From the NCBI GenBank assembly GCA_002494885.1, contig DACV01000002.1:124001-188000 (forward strand): a stretch of 64,000 nucleotides of DNA. The letters run 5' to 3'. The notes under the pieces are model-generated. The model searched no databases. It had not been told where the DNA came from and saw only the letters and a list, made by a program, of their open reading frames with translations. The translations under genes and the position numbers were made by a program. Source of the stretch: Methanobacterium sp. UBA44. GTDB lineage: Archaea; Methanobacteriota; Methanobacteria; Methanobacteriales; Methanobacteriaceae. Shown here in pieces: positions 45,265 to 53,264 of this stretch; within the stretch, counting starts at the first letter, position 1, and every line of letters starts with the position of its first letter.

Positions 45265-45693
45265 ATGATTATAGATGGAGAAGGACTCGTACTGGGAAGA
45301 CTTGCAAGTACTGTAAGTAAAAAACTCCTGGATGGCGAGAAAATAGTAGTATTAAATGCCGAAAAGATTGTAATCTCCGGTACAAAAGAATGGGCATATG
45401 CAAGATACAAACAAAGAGTCGACAGGGCAAGTATATCAAATCCAAGAAGAATGGGGCCAAAATATCCAAGAAGACCTGATGATATCTTTAGAAGAACAGT
45501 AAGGGGAATGTTACCCTACAGAAAAACCACCGGAAGAGAAGCATTTAAGGGGCTTAAAGTTTATGTGGGAATACCACAGGAATTTGAAGACGCTGAAGTG
45601 TTTAAAGTACAGGATGCAGAACCTAAAAATATTAAAAAAAGCATAGAGCTTGGGGAAGTATCCAGATTACTTGGAGCAAAGTTTGAAGTATAG
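45265..45693 (+). CDS. rpl13: Ribosomal protein uL13
   Basis: Early assembly protein, 142 residues: IIDGEGLVLGRLASTVSKKL at the start and RTVRGMLPYRKTTGREAFKG near 79. The ATG at 45265 has AAAGGTG at proper distance; an upstream start would overlap eL18's end. Confidence 0.95.
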   Translation: MIIDGEGLVLGRLASTVSKKLLDGEKIVVLNAEKIVISGTKEWAYARYKQRVDRASISNPRRMGPKYPRRPDDIFRRTVRGMLPYRKTTGREAFKGLKVYVGIPQEFEDAEVFKVQDAEPKNIKKSIELGEVSRLLGAKFEV

Positions 45694-45698
45694 GTGAA

Positions 45699-46103
45699 AT
45701 GATGAAAAAAGTAATTCACACAAGCGGAAAGAGGAAAACTGCAATTGCAAGGGGAAGATTCAGAGAAGGAAAAGGGAGAATCAGAGTAAATAAACGCCCA
45801 GTTGAACTCTACGACCCTGAGCTTGCAAGACTCAAAATCACAGAACCATTAGCACTTGCTGGAGACGTTGTAAAAAGTGTAGACATAGATGTCAAAGTTG
45901 TTGGCGGAGGCGTAATGGGACAGGCTGAAGCAGCACGTATGGTAATAGCCAAAGGCCTAATACAGTGGACAAGTGACATGGATTTAAAAGAAAAATTCAT
46001 TCAGTACGACAGAACCATGCTTGTAGGAGATCCAAGGAGATCAGAACCTAAAAAGTATGGTGGAAGAGGAGCCAGAGCAAGAAGGCAGAAGAGTTACAGA
46101 TAA
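45699..46103 (+). CDS. rps9: Ribosomal protein uS9
   Basis: 134 residues; HTSGKRKTAIARGRFREGKG at the start, GGGVMGQAEAARMVIAKGL near 69, and the basic tail PKKYGGRGARARRQKSYR that reaches the P-site tRNA. Two adjacent ATG codons (45699, 45702) both fit the AGGTGA SD. Confidence 0.95.
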   Translation: MMKKVIHTSGKRKTAIARGRFREGKGRIRVNKRPVELYDPELARLKITEPLALAGDVVKSVDIDVKVVGGGVMGQAEAARMVIAKGLIQWTSDMDLKEKFIQYDRTMLVGDPRRSEPKKYGGRGARARRQKSYR

Positions 46104-46169
46104 ACGAAATATAAAATCTTCTTTAAATCCCTTTTAGAGGAAGATTATTTAATAAAAATATAGTTAAAT

Positions 46170-46187
46170 ATTCCTGCATGCAGGAAT
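46170..46187. repeat. 18-bp perfect palindrome
   Basis: ATTCCTGCATGCAGGAAT, a perfect uninterrupted palindrome, lies in the 124-bp uS9-rpoN gap. It could be a protein-binding site for a dimeric regulator or a hairpin. A 7-bp stem AATCTTC/GAAGATT also lies upstream in this gap (about 46116-46147). Confidence 0.6.
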
Positions 46188-46227
46188 GAATTAACTTTAT
46201 TTAAAAAAATTTAGAAGATGGTTTAAC

Positions 46228-46395
46228 ATGATTCCTGTAAGATGCATAAGCTGTGGTAAAGTTATATCTGCCTTTTTTGATGAATACAAAAAAAGGGTAG
46301 AAGATGGGGAAAACCCAAAAGAGGTCCTTGACGATCTCGGAATAAATAAATATTGTTGTAGAAGAATGTTGATAACACATGTTGAGGCATGGTAG
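46228..46395 (+). CDS. rpoN: RNA polymerase subunit N (Rpo10)
   Basis: 55-residue zinc-bundle subunit equivalent to eukaryotic RPB10. It reads MIPVRCISCGKVISAFFDEY, then KEVLDDLGINKYCCRRMLIT; CxxC and CC pairs bind zinc. An AGAAGATGG segment is the likely SD. Its TAG stop (46393-46395) is followed with no spacer by the first base of tRNA-Pro, so mRNA and tRNA must share one transcript or the tRNA promoter lies within rpoN. Confidence 0.96.
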   Translation: MIPVRCISCGKVISAFFDEYKKRVEDGENPKEVLDDLGINKYCCRRMLITHVEAW

Positions 46396-46541
<146 letters not shown>

Positions 46542-46576
46542 TTTCGAAAAAAAAATGTATTTGTAATTTTTTGAAT

Positions 46577-46599
46577 AATGGTTCAATAATTGAATCATT
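46577..46599 (+). repeat. Hairpin before rpoK
   Basis: 10-bp stem with one G-T pair (46577-46586/46590-46599, loop TAA), arms AATGGTTCAA and TTGAATCATT, ending one base before the AGGAGAAG SD of rpoK. It shares the 3-nt loop and SD-abutting position of other hairpins in this cluster. Confidence 0.6.
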
Positions 46600-46613
46600 T
46601 AGGAGAAGATGTT

Positions 46614-46784
46614 ATGTCATCTAAACTTACAAGATTTGAAAAAGCAAGAATTATTGGCGCAAGAGCGCTTCAACTGTCAATGGGAGCAAAGCCTTTAATT
46701 GATGTAAAGGAAGCACTTGATCCAATAGATATTGCAACTTTAGAATTGAAAAAAGGTTTAATTCCTCTTGATATTAGAAAATAA
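46614..46784 (+). CDS. rpoK: RNA polymerase subunit K (Rpo6)
   Basis: 56-residue counterpart of RPB6/omega: KLTRFEKARIIGARALQLSM and PIDIATLELKKGLIPLDIRK are the family core. ATG at 46614 has an AGGAGAAG SD; an earlier in-frame ATG lies in the hairpin and is not used. Enolase follows after 27 bp. Confidence 0.95.
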   Translation: MSSKLTRFEKARIIGARALQLSMGAKPLIDVKEALDPIDIATLELKKGLIPLDIRK

Positions 46785-46811
46785 CCATTTTTTTTGCAAA
46801 GAGGTGTTTTT

Positions 46812-48050
46812 GTGGATAGTATTATTGAAGACGTCCGTGTTAGAAAAATTTTAGATAGTAGGGGAAACCCGACAGTAGAAGTAGATGTATTAACCTGGAA
46901 TGGTTTTGGAAGGGCCGCAGCACCAAGTGGTGCAAGTACAGGAATACGTGAAGTTACGGCATTTCCAGAAGGCGGTGTTGATAAAATAATAAGTGAAGTT
47001 GAAGATATAATCTCATCTGAACTTATTGGTATGGATGCTGAAGATTTAAATGATATTGATATGGTTTTAAAGGAAATAGATGGTACTGATAATCTATCTT
47101 CTTTAGGCGGTAACACAATAGTTGCTGTTTCAATGGCAACTGCAAAAGCAGCCGCTGCATCATACAATATGCCTTTATACAAGTTCCTTGGAGGAAATAT
47201 GAAAAATGAAATTCCTTATCCTCTTGGAAACATGATAAATGGGGGAGCACATGCAGGTAAAAACGCTCCAGATATTCAAGAATTTTTAATCCTTCCAGTA
47301 GGCGCACAAAATGTTAAAGAAGCTGTATTTGCAAATTCCAGTGTTCACAAGAGAATAGGGGAATTAATAAAAGCCAAAGATAGTACCTTCACAGGTGGAA
47401 AAGGTGATGAAGGTGGATGGGCACCTAACCTTACCAACGAGGAGGCACTTGAAATTCAGGCAAAAGCATGTGAAGAAGTCAGTAATGAAACAGGAGTAAA
47501 AATAAGGCCATGTCTCGATATGGCAGTAAGTGAACTCTGGAATGGCTCAAAATATGTTTATGAAAGAGAAGGTGTAGAAAGGGATACTGGTGAACAGATA
47601 GACTTTGTTGAAGAAATCATTGACACTTATAATATGTTTTACGTTGAAGATCCAATCCAGGAAAGTGATTTTAACGGGTTTGCAGAATTAACACGAAAAG
47701 CAGGAAACAGATGTCTCATCTGTGGAGATGACTTATTTGTAACCAATGCAGAAATTCTTCAGGAAGGAATTGAAATTGGGGCTGCAAATTCAATTATCAT
47801 AAAACCAAATCAAATTGGAACTTTAACTGACACTTATGAAACAGTAAAACTTGCAAAAGCTAATGATTACGTCCCTGTTGTGTCACACAGGTCAGGAGAA
47901 ACAACAGATGATACCATATCTCATTTAGCGGTTGCTTTCTCAAGCCCTATTATAAAAACAGGCGCTTTAGGTGGAGAAAGAATTGCAAAATTAAATGAAC
48001 TTATCAGAATAGAAGAAGAAATGGTAAATTCAAAAATGGGAGATATCTAA
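46812..48050 (+). CDS. eno: Enolase
   Basis: Interconverts 2-phosphoglycerate and phosphoenolpyruvate. 412 residues: VRVRKILDSRGNPTVEVDV at the start, GGNTIVAVSMATAKAAA near 100, metal ligands in CLDMAVSELWNG, YVEDPIQESDF and ICGDDLFVTNAE, catalytic Lys in IIIKPNQIGTLTDTYE and SHRSGETTDDTISHLAV near 358. A GTG start at 46812 is chosen because of the GAGGTG SD and the family N terminus. Its place in the rpoK-uS2 interval is typical of archaea. Confidence 0.96.
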   Translation: MDSIIEDVRVRKILDSRGNPTVEVDVLTWNGFGRAAAPSGASTGIREVTAFPEGGVDKIISEVEDIISSELIGMDAEDLNDIDMVLKEIDGTDNLSSLGGNTIVAVSMATAKAAAASYNMPLYKFLGGNMKNEIPYPLGNMINGGAHAGKNAPDIQEFLILPVGAQNVKEAVFANSSVHKRIGELIKAKDSTFTGGKGDEGGWAPNLTNEEALEIQAKACEEVSNETGVKIRPCLDMAVSELWNGSKYVYEREGVERDTGEQIDFVEEIIDTYNMFYVEDPIQESDFNGFAELTRKAGNRCLICGDDLFVTNAEILQEGIEIGAANSIIIKPNQIGTLTDTYETVKLAKANDYVPVVSHRSGETTDDTISHLAVAFSSPIIKTGALGGERIAKLNELIRIEEEMVNSKMGDI

Positions 48051-48072
48051 AGAATAAAATACGGTGAAAACT

Positions 48073-48261
48073 ATGGTGAAAATAACAATCGATAATGAAA
48101 AATGCGACGGTGCAGACTGTGCAGAATGCGTGGATGTTTGTCCAATGGAAGTTCTCATAATCGATGGAGACAAAGTAATAGTCCAGAATAAGGAAGAATG
48201 CAGTTTATGCGAAGTTTGCATGGACGTATGCCCAAACGAAGCAGTAGAAGTGGAAGATTAA
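48073..48261 (+). CDS. 2[4Fe-4S] ferredoxin
   Basis: 62-residue electron carrier. Cluster ligands are Cys11, 16, 19, 23 (C-x4-C-x2-C-x3-CP, a variant spacing) and Cys43, 46, 49, 53 (C-x2-C-x2-C-x3-CP). ATG at 48073 uses GGTGAAAA as SD; a GTG nine bases earlier is possible. It lies 22 bp after enolase and before the structured uS2 leader. Its redox partner is unknown. Confidence 0.92.
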   Translation: MVKITIDNEKCDGADCAECVDVCPMEVLIIDGDKVIVQNKEECSLCEVCMDVCPNEAVEVED

Positions 48262-48328
48262 TCATTCCACGTATTAATAAAAAAAAACCTTTAAATTTTG
48301 TATTATAATTAACTAAAACGATTTAATT

Positions 48329-48590
48329 ATTGAGGTTGAGAAAACACCCAAATGAAATGTTTGGTGCATAGAAAAATTTTCAATTTTTCAGGCTACAAAA
48401 CTTTCAAGCTTGTAAGCATCGAAAATCAAAGATTTTCGATAGCTTTTCGGTTTTCGAACCACAAAAATAGAAACTTGCAAAACTGCAAAAATAAAATTTT
48501 TTGCGCAAAGAAAATGCATGCATTTTCTTTAGATTTGTTTTGCGTCCCAAAAAAATCAAAGATTTTTTTGAGGAATTATTGAGGTGATAA
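48329..48590 (+). repeat. Long hairpin-rich element before uS2
   Basis: The 330-bp gap after ferredoxin contains many perfect hairpins: 8 bp at 48371-48378/48382-48389 (loop TTC), 10 bp at 48418-48427/48431-48440 (loop AAA; identical to one before uS11), 7 bp at 48485-48491/48498-48504, 11 bp at 48507-48517/48520-48530 (loop AT) and 10 bp at 48548-48557/48561-48570 (loop AAA). It begins GAGGTTGAG like the others; TTCGA then ACCACAAAAATAG is also shared with the uS11 copy. The last hairpin is followed by AGG and then the GAGGTGAT SD of uS2. It looks like an expanded copy. Confidence 0.8.
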
Positions 48591-48591
48591 T

Positions 48592-49188
48592 TTGTCAGAA
48601 CTATTAATCCCACTTGACAAGTATTTAGCAGCAGGTTTACACATTGGAACACAACAGAAAACCAAAGACATGGAAAGATACATTTATAGAGTAAGAGCAG
48701 ATGGCCTTTATGTTTTAGATGTAAGAAAGACAAACGACAGGATTGAAGCAGCAGCAAAATTCCTTTCAAAATTTGATCCAGATGATATACTTGTGGTTTC
48801 TACAAGACAGTATGGTCAGGCTCCTGTTAAGAAGTTTGGACAGGTTACTGGAGCAAAAACAATTCCTGGAAGATTCATACCAGGTACATTAACCAATCCA
48901 AATTACGCAAAGTTCATAGAACCAAAAGTACTTGTAGTTACAGACCCTCGCTCAGATTCACAAGCTATAATTGAGGCTAAACAAATGGGAATACCTGTTG
49001 TTGCATTATGTGACACAGAAAACTTACTTGGAAACGTTGATATTGTACTACCTGTAAATAACAAGGGTAGAAAAGCCATTGCGCTTGTTTACTGGTTACT
49101 TGCAAGGGAAATACTGAGGGCACGAGAAGTTTTAGGAGAAGAAGAAGACCTCGAAATGCAGCCAGCTGATTTCGAATTAAAAATTTAA
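48592..49188 (+). CDS. rps2: Ribosomal protein uS2
   Basis: 198 residues in the archaeal form without the bacterial coiled coil: LDKYLAAGLHIGTQQKTKDM near 6, RQYGQAPVKKFGQVTGAKTI near 66 and FIEPKVLVVTDPRSDSQAII near 104. TTG start with a GAGGTGATAA SD placed just after the hairpin-rich leader. Last ribosomal gene of the supercluster. Confidence 0.95.
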   Translation: MSELLIPLDKYLAAGLHIGTQQKTKDMERYIYRVRADGLYVLDVRKTNDRIEAAAKFLSKFDPDDILVVSTRQYGQAPVKKFGQVTGAKTIPGRFIPGTLTNPNYAKFIEPKVLVVTDPRSDSQAIIEAKQMGIPVVALCDTENLLGNVDIVLPVNNKGRKAIALVYWLLAREILRAREVLGEEEDLEMQPADFELKI

Positions 49189-49211
49189 AGCTTAATCTTT
49201 AAGATTGAGAA

Positions 49212-49289
49212 TTAGGAAGAATTTTAATCAATCCGTAGATTTTAAAGAATCCTAACTTTCTAAAGAGAGGAAATATTAACGGATTGATT
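49212..49289 (+). promoter_or_regulatory. Interleaved inverted repeats after uS2
   Basis: An 11-bp perfect pair (AATCAATCCGT 49226-49236 with ACGGATTGATT 49279-49289) interlocks with a 6-bp pair (TTAGGA 49212-49217 with TCCTAA 49250-49255). The order a-b-a'-b' would allow a pseudoknot in RNA. It could be the 3' end structure of the uS2 transcript or the leader of the MEMO gene. Confidence 0.5.
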
Positions 49290-49328
49290 GGCTCATTTGA
49301 GCTATAAAAAGAAAGAGGCAGTGATTCT

Positions 49329-50171
49329 ATGATAAGAAAACCTGCAGTTGCAGGAATTTTTTATGAGAGAAATTCTGATTCTTTAAAAAAACAAATAGAA
49401 TGGTGTTTTGAACACAGATTAGGTCCCGGAAAAATTCCAGAAAAAACATTAGAAAGAAGAGAAATAAAGGGAGCAATGGTTCCGCATGCTGGTTACCAGT
49501 ATTCTGGACCAGTTGCAGCACACTCCTATTATAAAATCTTTGAAGATGGATTTCCAGAAACATTTGTGATACTCAGTCCTAACCACACCGGACTTGGATC
49601 AGGCATTTCAACTATGCTTGAAGGAGAATGGGAAACTCCCCTTGGAAATGTTAGAATAGATGAAGAACTTACTGAAAAATTAGTGGAAGATGCAGGAATA
49701 ATTGATTTAGATGCAATGGCACATGTCCAGGAACACAGTCTGGAAGTTCAACTTCCGTTTTTGCAGTATTTTAATAGGGATTTTGAAATTGTTCCAGTCA
49801 GTATGTGGATGCAGGACCTCGAATCATCCTATAAAATAGGTAAATCAATTAAAAAAGCAGCAGAAGAGCTTGGAAAGGACATAGTGGTAATTGCAAGTTC
49901 AGATATGACTCATTATAAACCACAAAGCATAGCAAAGGAGAACGACAGCAAGGTACTTGATGCAATAAACTCTCTGGATGAAAAACTCATGATTAAGAGA
50001 GTTCTTGAAATGAACGTTACCATGTGTGGCTACGGTCCAGTAGCAACAACAATTATTGCTTCAAAGGAAATGGGCGCTCAAAATGCTGAGATATTGAAGT
50101 ATGCAACAAGCGGTGACACTACTGGTGATGAAAGCGCAGTAGTTGGCTATGCATCAGCAGTTTTCTGGTAA
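49329..50171 (+). CDS. MEMO1 family protein
   Basis: 280-residue member of the MEMO family, a fold related to class III extradiol dioxygenases. RKPAVAGIFYERNSDSLKKQ at the start, GAMVPHAGYQYSGPVAAHSY near 48 and VQEHSLEVQLPFLQYF near 132 contain the histidines of the metal-like site; SSDMTHYKP near 191 is also conserved. Biochemical role is unsettled. In archaea it is often next to mevalonate genes, as here (72 bp upstream of mevalonate kinase). Confidence 0.92.
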   Translation: MIRKPAVAGIFYERNSDSLKKQIEWCFEHRLGPGKIPEKTLERREIKGAMVPHAGYQYSGPVAAHSYYKIFEDGFPETFVILSPNHTGLGSGISTMLEGEWETPLGNVRIDEELTEKLVEDAGIIDLDAMAHVQEHSLEVQLPFLQYFNRDFEIVPVSMWMQDLESSYKIGKSIKKAAEELGKDIVVIASSDMTHYKPQSIAKENDSKVLDAINSLDEKLMIKRVLEMNVTMCGYGPVATTIIASKEMGAQNAEILKYATSGDTTGDESAVVGYASAVFW

Positions 50172-50243
50172 AATAAATCTTCTGATTAAAAAAATGGATC
50201 TGAGTTAGTTTGGGGAAGAATACTAAATCCTCATGGAGATTAA

Positions 50244-51209
50244 ATGCAAGTTATAGCTTCTGCTCCAGGTAAAGCAATTCTTTTTGGAGAACATGCAGTT
50301 GTATATGGAAAGCCAGCTATTGCAATGGCTATAGATAGAAGGGCTTATGTTAAAGTTTCTAAAAATCCAGATAAGAAAATTCATGTGAATATAAGAGATT
50401 TAAACATAAGAGGTTATATTGACTTTCAAAATAATGCTATAATATCTGATTCGCCACAAAAAGGGATTTTAAAATATATATTAAATTCCCTCAAAAAAGT
50501 TCATGATGGCTCTGGTTTAAACATATGCATCGATGTTAATATTCCAATTGGTGGAGGACTTGGCTCTTCAGCAGCAGTTACTGTTGCAACAATAGCAGCA
50601 GTTTCTAAATATAATAATATTAATTTAAAAGAAATAGAAATAGCTAAATATGCTCATGAAGTTGAATTAGAAGTTCAAAAATCAGCAAGCCCCCTCGATA
50701 CTACTATAAGTACATATGGTGGATTAATTTACTTAGAAAAGGATGCTAAAGATATTATTCAATTAGAAATTGATTATAACATTCCTGTCGTGATAGGATA
50801 TACTGAAACAAGGGGAGATACAGGAAAGCTCGTTGCTGAAGTTAGGAAAAAAAAAGAATTATATCCCAAAATCATTGATCCTGTAATTGATTCAATTGAA
50901 TCCGTGGTTGAAGAAGCAAGGAATTCAATCCTTAAAAATGATAAAGAAAGAATAATAGAACTTATGAATATAAATCATGGACTTTTAGATGCTCTTGGAG
51001 TAAATACAAAAGAACTTTCAGATATGGTTTATACTGCACGAACAGCAGCTAATTGTGGATCTAAGATCACTGGTGCAGGTGGTGGGGGCAGCATTATAGC
51101 TTACTGCCCTTATGAAACTGAAGAAGTTTTATCAGCAATTGAAGAAATAGAAAATGCTATAAATATAAATATTTCGAAAGAAGGCGTAAAAATAACTGTC
51201 TCAAATTGA
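50244..51209 (+). CDS. mvk: Mevalonate kinase
   Basis: GHMP kinase of 321 residues that phosphorylates mevalonate, an early step to archaeal isoprenoid lipids. IASAPGKAILFGEHAVVYGK begins it, the ATP loop is IPIGGGLGSSAAVTVATIA near 107, and the third motif CGSKITGAGGGGSIIAYCP lies near 271. It starts an operon with isopentenyl phosphate kinase (12 bp) and then IPP isomerase. Confidence 0.95.
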   Translation: MQVIASAPGKAILFGEHAVVYGKPAIAMAIDRRAYVKVSKNPDKKIHVNIRDLNIRGYIDFQNNAIISDSPQKGILKYILNSLKKVHDGSGLNICIDVNIPIGGGLGSSAAVTVATIAAVSKYNNINLKEIEIAKYAHEVELEVQKSASPLDTTISTYGGLIYLEKDAKDIIQLEIDYNIPVVIGYTETRGDTGKLVAEVRKKKELYPKIIDPVIDSIESVVEEARNSILKNDKERIIELMNINHGLLDALGVNTKELSDMVYTARTAANCGSKITGAGGGGSIIAYCPYETEEVLSAIEEIENAININISKEGVKITVSN

Positions 51210-51221
51210 GAGGTAGATTGA

Positions 51222-52025
51222 TTGATTATTCTTAAATTAGGCGGAAGTGTGATTACAAAGAAGGAGGCAAATGAGCCTACTACTGATTATAATAATTTAA
51301 ATCGGATTTCTGCAGAGATTGCAAGCTCATCATTTGATAAATTAATAATAGTTCATGGGGCGGGTTCATATGGGCACCCATTTGCTAAAGAATATGAAAT
51401 AGGAAAGCCCATAAAAGATAAAGAAGATTTTAACAGTAAAAAGCGAGGATTTAGTACAACTCAGAGCTGGGTAAAAAAATTAAACACCATTGTTTGTGAT
51501 AGTTTAAGAGAAAATGGAGTTTTAGCGGTATCAATACAACCATCCTCTTTCATATTAACAAGGAATAAGAGAATTTATTCATGTGATCTTGATGTGATCC
51601 GAAAATATTTAGATATGGGCTTTGTACCGGTTATCTATGGGGATGTAGTTGTAGATCTTAACGAAGAAATCAAAGTATGTGTTTTATCTGGAGATCAGAT
51701 TATAACCTATTTTGGAAAAAATTTGAATACTGAACGCGTTCTTTTGGGCTCAGATGTAGATGGTATCTATACTAAGGACCCTAAAAAATATGAAGATGCA
51801 GAATTAATGAAAATAGTTACATCCTGCGAAGACATGACAACAGAAGGTTCAATAAATGTAGATGTTACTGGCGGAATGAAAGGGAAACTTTTAGAACTCA
51901 TAGAACTTGCAGAACTTGGAGTTGAATCTGAGATCATTAATGCAGGTAAAGAAGGTTTAATAAAAAAAGCCTTAAATCATCAAAGAGTCATTGGAACTAT
52001 AATTAAGAAAAAAAATGAAGTTTAA
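51222..52025 (+). CDS. ipk: Isopentenyl phosphate kinase
   Basis: Amino-acid-kinase-fold enzyme of 267 residues that converts isopentenyl phosphate to IPP, the last step of the archaeal alternative mevalonate route. IILKLGGSVITKKEANEPTT opens it, IVHGAGSYGHPFAKEY near 43 carries the catalytic-site His and GSDVDGIYTKDPKKYEDAEL lies near 174. A TTG start follows GAGAGGTAG. The closely related MTH47 enzyme has been characterised, from memory. Confidence 0.94.
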   Translation: MIILKLGGSVITKKEANEPTTDYNNLNRISAEIASSSFDKLIIVHGAGSYGHPFAKEYEIGKPIKDKEDFNSKKRGFSTTQSWVKKLNTIVCDSLRENGVLAVSIQPSSFILTRNKRIYSCDLDVIRKYLDMGFVPVIYGDVVVDLNEEIKVCVLSGDQIITYFGKNLNTERVLLGSDVDGIYTKDPKKYEDAELMKIVTSCEDMTTEGSINVDVTGGMKGKLLELIELAELGVESEIINAGKEGLIKKALNHQRVIGTIIKKKNEV

Positions 52026-52081
52026 ATACTTCAAATTGATAAAGCGAATTATAGTTAATTAAAAAAGGAAGGAAGTAAAAT

Positions 52082-53137
52082 ATGACTTCAGAACGTAAAT
52101 TAGAGCACTTATTGTTATGTGCAAATTGCGATGTAGAATACAGAGGGAAGAGAACTGGATTTGAAGATATAGAATTAATACATAAAGCTCTTCCAGAATT
52201 AGATAAAGAGGAAATCGATGTTTCAATAGATTTATTTGAAAAAAAAATGGACATACCTTTAATAATTTCAGCAATAACTGGTGGTCATCCAGCATCACTT
52301 AAAATAAACAAAGAGCTTGCTAAAGCAGCAAATGAACATAATATTGGTATTGGAGTAGGCAGTCAACGTGCTGCAGTAGAAAACAAAGAATTAATATCAA
52401 CATACAGTGTAGTGAGAGAAAATGCACCTTCAGCATTTGTAATAGGTAATATAGGCGCTCCTCAGATAGAATATGCGCAAACAGCTGCCGAAATGATAGA
52501 TGCAGATGCACTTGCCATCCATTTAAATCCTTTACAGGAAGCAATTCAGCCAGAAGGAGACATAGATGCAACAGGATATATTGACTCCATTAAAAAAACT
52601 GTAGAAATTGTAGAAATGCCTGTTATAGCTAAAGAAACTGGAGCTGGAATTTCAAAAAGTGACGCAATCATATTAGAGAAGGCAGGAGTTGCTGCAATAG
52701 ATGTGGCAGGCTCTGGGGGCACAAGCTGGGCTGCGGTTGAAACATACAGAGCTAAAGATGATTATCTTGGGAATTTATACTGGGATTGGGGAATTCCAAC
52801 TGCTGTAAGTACAGTGGAAGTCTGTGAATCTGTAAATATCCCTGTTATATCCTCTGGAGGTATAAGAAGCGGACTTGATGCTGCAAAAGCATTGGCATTA
52901 GGGGCAGAAGCGGTGGGAATGGCCTTACCTTTACTTAAAGAAGCTTATATTGGTCATAAAGCTGTTGAAGCCAGGATTGAAGAATTTAAGGAATCACTTA
53001 AGGTAGCTATGTTTCTTGTTGGTGCGAAAAATGTTAAGGAACTTAGAAAATGCGATCTCCTTATTAAAGGAGAAACAGGTGAATGGCTGAAAGATCGAGG
53101 ATTCAATACAGGCAAATATGCACAAAGAACATTTTAA
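52082..53137 (+). CDS. fni: Type 2 isopentenyl-diphosphate isomerase
   Basis: FMN-dependent enzyme of 351 residues that interconverts IPP and DMAPP. RKLEHLLLCANCDVEYRGKR at the start, ISAITGGHPASLKINKELAK near 63, IHLNPLQEAIQPEGD near 144, VKETG-type VIAKETGAGISKSDA near 180 and SSGGIRSGLDAAKALALGAE near 257 are diagnostic. GGAAGGAAG SD. Third gene of the isoprenoid set. Confidence 0.95.
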   Translation: MTSERKLEHLLLCANCDVEYRGKRTGFEDIELIHKALPELDKEEIDVSIDLFEKKMDIPLIISAITGGHPASLKINKELAKAANEHNIGIGVGSQRAAVENKELISTYSVVRENAPSAFVIGNIGAPQIEYAQTAAEMIDADALAIHLNPLQEAIQPEGDIDATGYIDSIKKTVEIVEMPVIAKETGAGISKSDAIILEKAGVAAIDVAGSGGTSWAAVETYRAKDDYLGNLYWDWGIPTAVSTVEVCESVNIPVISSGGIRSGLDAAKALALGAEAVGMALPLLKEAYIGHKAVEARIEEFKESLKVAMFLVGAKNVKELRKCDLLIKGETGEWLKDRGFNTGKYAQRTF

Positions 53138-53264
53138 AATAATTTACAATTAAATTTCATTTGAATTAAGTCATAATTATGTACAGGTCTCTATTTTAAT
53201 CTCTATTCGGGATTAATTTTTGGAGATTTGTTTTTTTATAGACAAAAACGCAAGGAGGACAATT

